From Thermoanaerobaculia bacterium (GTDB lineage: Bacteria > Acidobacteriota > Thermoanaerobaculia > Multivoradales > JAGPDF01), in contig JAIOJQ010000040.1 of the NCBI GenBank assembly GCA_019911865.1, positions 1 to 34,435 of the forward strand: DNA of 34,435 nt, in the 5' to 3' direction. A program made the position numbers and the translations under genes. Positions 28,956-34,435 of this stretch are shown in pieces; positions within the stretch are counted from its first letter, which is position 1, and each line of letters opens with the position of its first letter. The notes beneath the pieces were generated by a model that worked only from the letters and a program-made list of their open reading frames with translations, made no database searches and was not told the origin of the DNA.

Positions 28956-31031
28956 TCACCCACCCGTCGTGGACCACTCCGAGGTGTCGCCGCTCTCGAA
29001 GCCGTCGGCAAAGATTCCGAGGTCGGCGTCGCTGGCGAGGATGGTCAGCGTGTGCTGCTGGATCGTACCCAGGGTCGCACCGCCGGTGGCCGACGAGAGC
29101 TGGATCTGGATCGTCTCGTCGGGCTCGGGCAGCAGGTCGTCGGTCAGGGTCACCTCGAAGGTCCGGCCGGTCTCCGCCGTGCCGAAGGTCAGGGTTCCCG
29201 CCGCGAGCGTGAAGTCGATGCCGCCTCCGGTTGCAGTGCCGCCGGTGACGGCGTAGTCGACCGTAACGCCGCTCGCTCCGCCGCCGACGCGCGTGACCGT
29301 CAGGGTCACCGTCCCGGCCGACTCCGTGTGCTGCGACGTCGCCGATGCGAACTGGAGGAATCCACCGATGTCGTTGTCGAGGATCGTCAGGGTCGCCGCT
29401 CCGGGCGTGCCGACCGGCGCACCGGAAGCGTCCTGGAGTTCGACGAGCACCGTCTCGTCGGGCTCGTCGAAGGTGTCGTTGAGGATCGGTACCGAACAGG
29501 TCCGGTCGCCGCCCTGGCCCGCCGCCCAGCTGAGCGTTGCGTCGGTTGCGCTGTAGTCGGCGCCGGCCGTGGCGGTCCCCCCGGCGACGGTCCGGCAGTG
29601 CACCGTCGCCGCGCCGAAGCTGCCGTCGGCCCGCGACACGGTGAGACTCGCGATGCCGCCGTTCTCGGTGGCCGAGTAGTCGGCCGAAGAAAACCGGAGC
29701 GTCCCCGCCTCCGTAGAGTCGACGGCCGCCTCGACCATGAAGGCCACCGCCAGCCGCGCGAACTTCGCGGCGTGCGCCGCGCTGTTGCCGATCGTGGCGA
29801 CGGTGTCGCTGCCGGTATGGATCTGCTGGTTGTGCTGCCCGAATGCGGCCTCGAAGGCGAACGAGGCCCGGTAGCCGTGGCTGGTCCACGAGGCGTGATC
29901 CGAGCACGCGTAGCTGCACGCCGAGTTCGCCCAGCCCACACCGGGTTGATAGGCCTCGATCAGGTCGGCGAAGAAGGCATTGAGTTCGGGATCGGTCTGG
30001 TTGGTGTAGAGGTAGATGTCCTGTGCCGAACCGTGGTACGCGGTCATGTCCTGCTGCAGGACGGCGACGACGTTGACGTTCGCCGCGTCGTAGTCCGCGG
30101 CGATGTCGTTGGACCCGAGCAGACCTACCTCTTCGGCGGCGTAAGCCATGAACTGGACAGTGCGCTGCGGCTGGAAGCCGTTGGCCAGCGCGACCCGGAT
30201 CGCCTCGGTGAGCACCGCGATGCCGGAGGCGTCGTCGTCGGCGCCCGGCGCGATGCAGGACGAGTTGCTCGAACAGGAACCATTCGACCTTGTCGAGTCC
30301 TGATGCCCGCCGAGGATCACGTACTCGTTCGGCAGACTCGAGCCGGGGATGGTCAGGATGACGGACGGCTGCGGCGTGATGCCACCGTGCGAGAACATCT
30401 CGACCGTGACGTCGGGCCGCCCGGCCGCGAGGGCGATCCACTGATCACGGATCCAGTTCGCCGACTGATGAACTGCGTGGTGTGCGTGATAGCGGTTCGG
30501 GAACCCGGTGGAGAGAGAAGTAATCGTGGCGAGCAGGTTCGCCTCGCTCACCTGAGTGGCCAGATTGCCCACCAGGGCCGGCTGGTCGATCGAAAACGGC
30601 AGCGCCAGGAACTGGGGCTGCGGCGAGCGCAGCCGGGCCATGGCGTCCTCGGCCTCCGCGAGGCTTTCGTGCTTGACGAAGCCGCCGCAGGAGTGGAACT
30701 CCTCGTGGACGAGGTGCGAGAGGGCGTCGATCGCTCCGGCCGGGATTCGCGTCAACACCACGCCGTCGTGTTCGTCGAGGCGTTCGAGCACGACGCCGTT
30801 CGACCAGCCGGGCAGCGGCGCCAGCTTCGCCCGGGCGCGCGCGAAGACGTCGGCGCCGATCGTGATCCAGAAGGTGTCGTCCTGCACCGGCGCGGCGGGA
30901 GCCGGGGCGGCGCTCGAGAGCGCGGGCAGCGCGAGAGCGGCCGCGAGGGCGCAGCACGCGGCGAGGCGACGAGCGGACGCGGTGCGGCCGTCCGGTGCGC
31001 TGCCGATGACAGGTACCTGACAGTTGGGCAT
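28956..31031 (-). CDS. M28-family aminopeptidase with two Calx-beta domains and DGFESGD tag
   Basis: GGHQDSTRSN, PGADDDASGIAVLTEAIRV, YAAEEVGLLGS, LQQDMTAYHG, SDHASWTSHGYRASFAFEA; Calx-beta-like GGTATAGADYSATDATLSWAAGQ...NDTFDEPDETVLVEL and GGTATGGGIDFTLAAGTLTFGTAE...DDLLPEPDETIQIQL; C-terminus IFADGFESGDTSEWSTTGG. Confidence 0.94.
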   Translation of the reverse strand: MPNCQVPVIGSAPDGRTASARRLAACCALAAALALPALSSAAPAPAAPVQDDTFWITIGADVFARARAKLAPLPGWSNGVVLERLDEHDGVVLTRIPAGAIDALSHLVHEEFHSCGGFVKHESLAEAEDAMARLRSPQPQFLALPFSIDQPALVGNLATQVSEANLLATITSLSTGFPNRYHAHHAVHQSANWIRDQWIALAAGRPDVTVEMFSHGGITPQPSVILTIPGSSLPNEYVILGGHQDSTRSNGSCSSNSSCIAPGADDDASGIAVLTEAIRVALANGFQPQRTVQFMAYAAEEVGLLGSNDIAADYDAANVNVVAVLQQDMTAYHGSAQDIYLYTNQTDPELNAFFADLIEAYQPGVGWANSACSYACSDHASWTSHGYRASFAFEAAFGQHNQQIHTGSDTVATIGNSAAHAAKFARLAVAFMVEAAVDSTEAGTLRFSSADYSATENGGIASLTVSRADGSFGAATVHCRTVAGGTATAGADYSATDATLSWAAGQGGDRTCSVPILNDTFDEPDETVLVELQDASGAPVGTPGAATLTILDNDIGGFLQFASATSQHTESAGTVTLTVTRVGGGASGVTVDYAVTGGTATGGGIDFTLAAGTLTFGTAETGRTFEVTLTDDLLPEPDETIQIQLSSATGGATLGTIQQHTLTILASDADLGIFADGFESGDTSEWSTTGG

Positions 31032-31077
31032 GGCGGCGGATCCTAACCGAATCGCCGCCGGCCCGCGAGGACCCGGA

Positions 31078-32913
31078 TCAGGCGCGCCCGACCGGCGGCG
31101 CGAGGCGGACCGGGATCCAGCCGCGCAGCGCGTTGACCAGGCGGATGCGGTGAGCACGGCGAAGGTCGCGCGGGCGGAGGGTCGCCTCGATCGCCTCCCC
31201 GCGGCGCAGCAGGGACTCCCGGAAGACGCCCGGCAGGAGACCCGCTTCGAGCGGCGGGGTGACCCAGGGGCCGGCGCCGAACTGCACCATCAGGTTGGTC
31301 CGCGTCCCCTCGGTCAGCTCGCCGTGTTCGTTGACCAGCAGCACCTCGTCGACCCCTGCCGGCGCAACAGCGCGCGCCGCGGCGTAGCGCTCGCGGCGGG
31401 TGGTCTTGTGGAACGCCGTCACTTCGGTCGAGGCGTACGCGCCGGCGGCGATGGCGACCGTCCAGACGTGCCGCGGCGGCGCGAAGGGCTCGACGTCGAA
31501 GGTGAGCTCGCCCGATCTGGCGAGGCGCAGCCGTACCCGCCACGAGCCGGCGGCGAGCCCGGCGCAGCGCGCCGCCAGCTCGCGGCGCACCCGCTCGCCG
31601 AGCCGCTGGCGCAGCGGCGCGTCGCCCGTCTCGCCCGGCGCCAGCCGCGCCGGGTCGAAACCGAAGTAGTCGGCCGAAGCGGCGAGACGGTCGAGGTGGA
31701 GCTCGAACAGCTCGACCCCGCGGCCGGCGCGCCAGCGCATCGTCTCGATCAGGTCGAAACGCGGCGGCGCGCCGGCGAGCACCCGCGCCTTGGCCAGGCA
31801 CTCGCGCCACTCCTCGGCCGGGTCGGAGTCCCAGGTGATGCCGGCGCCGACCCCGTAACGGAAGGTGTCGTCGGCGCGGTCGATCTCGAGGGTGCGGATC
31901 GCCACCGCGAAGCGCGCCGCGCCGCCCGGTTCGAGCCGCCCGATCGCTCCGCAGTAGATGCCGCGCGGCTCCGCCTCGAGCTCGCGGATGAAGCGCGACG
32001 TCGCCGCCTTCGGCGCGCCGGTGATCGAAGCGCAGGGGAACAGCGCGGTGAACAGCTCCGGCAAGGGCGCCGCGGTACGCGCCGACACGGTCGAGGTGAG
32101 CTGCCAGACGGTCGGATAGCGCTCGACTTCCAGTGCCCGCTCGACGGTCACCGAACCCGGCTCGGCGAGCCGGCCGAGATCGTTGCGGATCATGTCGACG
32201 ATCATCAGGTTCTCGGCGCGGTCCTTCTCCGACCCGCGCAGCTCGGCGCCACGCGCCGCGTCCTCGCGCGGGAACCGGCCGCGCGGCCGCGTCCCCTTCA
32301 TCGGGCGCGAGACGACGCGTCCGGCGCGGCGCTCGAAGAAGAGTTCGGGCGAGAGCGAGAGCACCGCCCAGCCCTCGCCCTCGAACCACGCGGCGTAAGG
32401 CGCCTCGCCGGGCGCCAGCAGCGCCTCGAGCAGCGCCTCCCCGACGGCCGGGGCCGCCAGCCGGCCGCGCAGCGGGAAGGAGACGTTGACCTGGTACGTC
32501 TCACCAGCGGCGATCGCGGCGCGGATCCGCTCGACTGCGGCGCGGAACCCGGCGGCGTCGAGGGCTGGCTGCGCCTCGCCCTCGAGAAGCGGCGCCGCTT
32601 CGCGCCCCGCTACGGGCGCCGCCGCCGGCAACCAGGTCGCCGGGGTGCGAAAGCGGCCGAAGGCGGCGAGCGGCGCCGGTCCGGCGGCCGGCGGGTGGGC
32701 CACCAGCGCGGCGTCGAAGGCGGGCGCCGCCTCGTAGCCGACGAAGCCGACCATCCAATCCCCCGCCGCGGCACCCTCTTCCGCCCAGGCGAGCAGCGCG
32801 GGCACCTGCTCCGGCCGGTGTGCCTGTCGGCTCTCGACCGGTGCCTCGAAACGGAGAAACGCCTCGGCCCCCGGTTCGGCGCGCAGCAGGGCGCGGCGGA
32901 TCCCCTCGTTCAC
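31078..32913 (-). CDS. Aminodeoxychorismate synthase component I fused to a class-IV aminotransferase-like domain (PabB-PabC fusion)
   Basis: Chorismate-binding domain AGETYQVNVSFPLRG, SPELFFERRAGRVVSRPMKGTRPRG, ENLMIVDMIRNDLGR, ASITGAPKAATSRFIRELE; C-terminal FDLIETMRW...LLVNEHGELTEGTRTNLMV (aminotransferase IV). GTG start at 32913. Confidence 0.93.
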   Translation of the reverse strand: MNEGIRRALLRAEPGAEAFLRFEAPVESRQAHRPEQVPALLAWAEEGAAAGDWMVGFVGYEAAPAFDAALVAHPPAAGPAPLAAFGRFRTPATWLPAAAPVAGREAAPLLEGEAQPALDAAGFRAAVERIRAAIAAGETYQVNVSFPLRGRLAAPAVGEALLEALLAPGEAPYAAWFEGEGWAVLSLSPELFFERRAGRVVSRPMKGTRPRGRFPREDAARGAELRGSEKDRAENLMIVDMIRNDLGRLAEPGSVTVERALEVERYPTVWQLTSTVSARTAAPLPELFTALFPCASITGAPKAATSRFIRELEAEPRGIYCGAIGRLEPGGAARFAVAIRTLEIDRADDTFRYGVGAGITWDSDPAEEWRECLAKARVLAGAPPRFDLIETMRWRAGRGVELFELHLDRLAASADYFGFDPARLAPGETGDAPLRQRLGERVRRELAARCAGLAAGSWRVRLRLARSGELTFDVEPFAPPRHVWTVAIAAGAYASTEVTAFHKTTRRERYAAARAVAPAGVDEVLLVNEHGELTEGTRTNLMVQFGAGPWVTPPLEAGLLPGVFRESLLRRGEAIEATLRPRDLRRAHRIRLVNALRGWIPVRLAPPVGRA

Positions 32914-33076
32914 CCGCCGATTCTCGCCGCTCGGCGCACCGGACGCGAGCCCGGGCCTCGGAACGGCGCTTGCAGGCGTGCCCGGGTACTCCGCGCCACC
33001 CCGGCACCCGGCTCCCTCGCGCCAGGCGGGCCGGGCGCGTAACATCGGCGCGCCGCCGCCGCGAAAGGAAATCGCC

Positions 33077-33838
33077 ATGGCCGGAAATTTCCGTCCCCTC
33101 GTCGTCGCCGCCTTCGGCGCCGCGCTTGCCGCCGCCGCCTTCGCCCAGGTCGCCGTGCAGGCCCAGCTCACCGCGGTCACCACCGAGGTCAAGCCGGTCA
33201 AGGCGACCGCCTCGCTGCCCGTGCTGGCCCTGCCCGTCGACCGCTATCTGCCGGTGCGCCAAGGGACGGTGCTCGGCGAGCTCGATCTCGCCAAGCTCGA
33301 GAAGAGCCTGCGCGAGGCGACCGATCGGCTCGAGCAGGCGCGCAGCGAGCGCCGCCGGATGACCACCGACCGCGGTGTCGCGCGCCCGGGCAGCAGCGGC
33401 AGCAACCGCGACACCGCACCGGCCGGAGCCTGGCAGGAGATGTCGGTCGAGACCGCCGAGGCCGATGCCACGCGCGAGATGGTCGAGGCACAGACCCGGC
33501 TCTCCGAGGCGCCGGTGCGCGCGCCCAGGGATGGCTACGTGCTCGACTACTTCTATCCGGTCGGCTCCACGTCGAAGAAGCGCAAGCCCTTCCTCGACTT
33601 CGTCGGCATCGACTCGACGCGCGTCACGGTCACCCTGGCGGCGGCCGAGGCGGCGCCGTTTGCCGCCGGCTTGACCGTGCGCCTCAGCGACCCCAGCGAC
33701 CCGGCGGCCGCCTTCCGCGGCCGGATCGAGAGCGTGGCGCCGGCCGGCGACCGGGTCGCCCTGACAGTGCGGCCGCTCGACCTGCCGTTCCTCACCCTCG
33801 ACACCGCGACCCCGGCGACCCTCGAGCTCGCCCCCTGA
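33077..33838 (+). CDS. Exported HlyD/adaptor-like protein
   Basis: Signal peptide MAGNFRPLVVAAFGAALAAAAFAQ; short coiled coil LAKLEKSLREATDRLEQARSERRR, then APVRAPRDGYVLDYFYPVGS (lipoyl-like half motif) and beta-barrel-like VTVTLAAAEAAPFAAGLTVRL. Confidence 0.65.
   Translation: MAGNFRPLVVAAFGAALAAAAFAQVAVQAQLTAVTTEVKPVKATASLPVLALPVDRYLPVRQGTVLGELDLAKLEKSLREATDRLEQARSERRRMTTDRGVARPGSSGSNRDTAPAGAWQEMSVETAEADATREMVEAQTRLSEAPVRAPRDGYVLDYFYPVGSTSKKRKPFLDFVGIDSTRVTVTLAAAEAAPFAAGLTVRLSDPSDPAAAFRGRIESVAPAGDRVALTVRPLDLPFLTLDTATPATLELAP
33544..33658. repeat. Arm 1 of a 115-bp inverted repeat (other arm 34321-34435)
   Basis: Reverse complement of 34321-34435 matches with a single mismatch (33649/34330). 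Confidence 0.95.
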
Positions 33839-33853
33839 GTCGCCGGCGCCGGC

Positions 33854-34315
33854 TCAGACGAGCCGGGCGAGGCCGGCGGCGGTGAGGGCGCCGGCGAGCG
33901 AGACGAAGACGTTCGCGGTGGTTCCGTCGAGCAGCCCACGCCGCTCGAGCGTGGCGCCGGCGACGCTCTCGAGCGTCGTGGCGAGCAGGGCGGCGGCGAG
34001 CAGAATCGCCAGGACGGCACCGGACGGCCCCGGCGGCAGGCCGAGCGCGATCCCGCAGGCGGCGAGCACCGCCGCGCCGGCGAGACCGGCCGCGGTGCCG
34101 CCCAGCGAGACGCCCCCTTCGGTTCCCGGCGGTACCGGTCGCAGGGTGGTCACCAGCAGCGTCCTGCCGCCGAGCGCCTTGCCGATCTCCGAGGAGACGG
34201 TATCCATCGTCGCCGCCGCCAGCGCCCCGGCGAAGGCAAACAGGAAGATCTCCGGCTGCGGCGCCACCGAGGCCGCCAGCGCGGCGAGCAACGGCACCGT
34301 GAGTTTGGCGAACAC
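33854..34315 (-). CDS. DUF92-family membrane protein, 5'-truncated
   Basis: ATMDTVSSEIGKALGGRTLLVTTLRPVPPGTEGGVSLGGTAAGLAGAAVLA (DUF92 hallmark); lacks the N-terminal half expected for the family; the upstream sequence is replaced by the inverted repeat. Confidence 0.82.
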   Translation of the reverse strand: MFAKLTVPLLAALAASVAPQPEIFLFAFAGALAAATMDTVSSEIGKALGGRTLLVTTLRPVPPGTEGGVSLGGTAAGLAGAAVLAACGIALGLPPGPSGAVLAILLAAALLATTLESVAGATLERRGLLDGTTANVFVSLAGALTAAGLARLV

Positions 34316-34320
34316 GCTCG

Positions 34321-34435
34321 CGGCGCCGCGTCGGCCGCCGCCAGGGTGACCGTGACGCGCGTCGAGTCGATGCCGACGAAGTCGAGGAAGGGCTTGCGCT
34401 TCTTCGACGTGGAGCCGACCGGATAGAAGTAGTCG
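34321..34435. repeat. Arm 2 of a 115-bp inverted repeat, ending at the window edge
   Basis: Inverted copy of 33544-33658 with one mismatch; similarity stops at 34320. Confidence 0.95.

Noticed and set aside
31078-32913. PabB-PabC fusion as a novel enzyme
   Set aside because: Such chorismate-binding/aminotransferase-IV fusions are already well known in bacteria.

Overview
This is a high-GC bacterial chromosomal window, probably from Acidobacteriota (Thermoanaerobaculia-like); that taxonomic guess is inference. About 20 protein-coding genes are supported. I saw no convincing tRNA, rRNA, CRISPR array or transposase.

Housekeeping or recognisable genes: aspartate kinase (lysC), TerC-family membrane protein, OmpH/Skp, BamA, LolD-like ABC ATPase, MacA/HlyD-like adaptor, malate dehydrogenase, GNAT, VOC protein, PabB-PabC fusion, and a truncated DUF92 protein.

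The central accessory part (about 8.7-31.0 kb) is an envelope/secretion and proteolysis neighbourhood. It holds a beta-helix exoprotein, an ECF sigma factor with a tandem zf-HC2 anti-sigma factor, an apparently exported TPR-CHAT peptidase, an FG-GAP beta-propeller exoprotein, a 2046-aa alpha-2-macroglobulin with a CTEQ thioester motif, an M14 carboxypeptidase and an M28 aminopeptidase with Calx-beta domains.

Main observations:
(1) Four unrelated exported proteins end in the same C-terminal signature, [IPL]F[VA]DGFESG[DS]xxxWSxxx. It has no following hydrophobic helix or basic cluster, and is a candidate sorting/attachment tag.
(2) A CHAT peptidase / ECF sigma / anti-sigma / tagged-exoprotein module has a perfect dyad (CGTTACAC-N13-GTGTAACG) in its divergent promoter region.
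(3) The last 115 bp are a near-perfect inverted copy of 33544-33658 and truncate the DUF92 gene, which looks like an assembly fold-back artefact.
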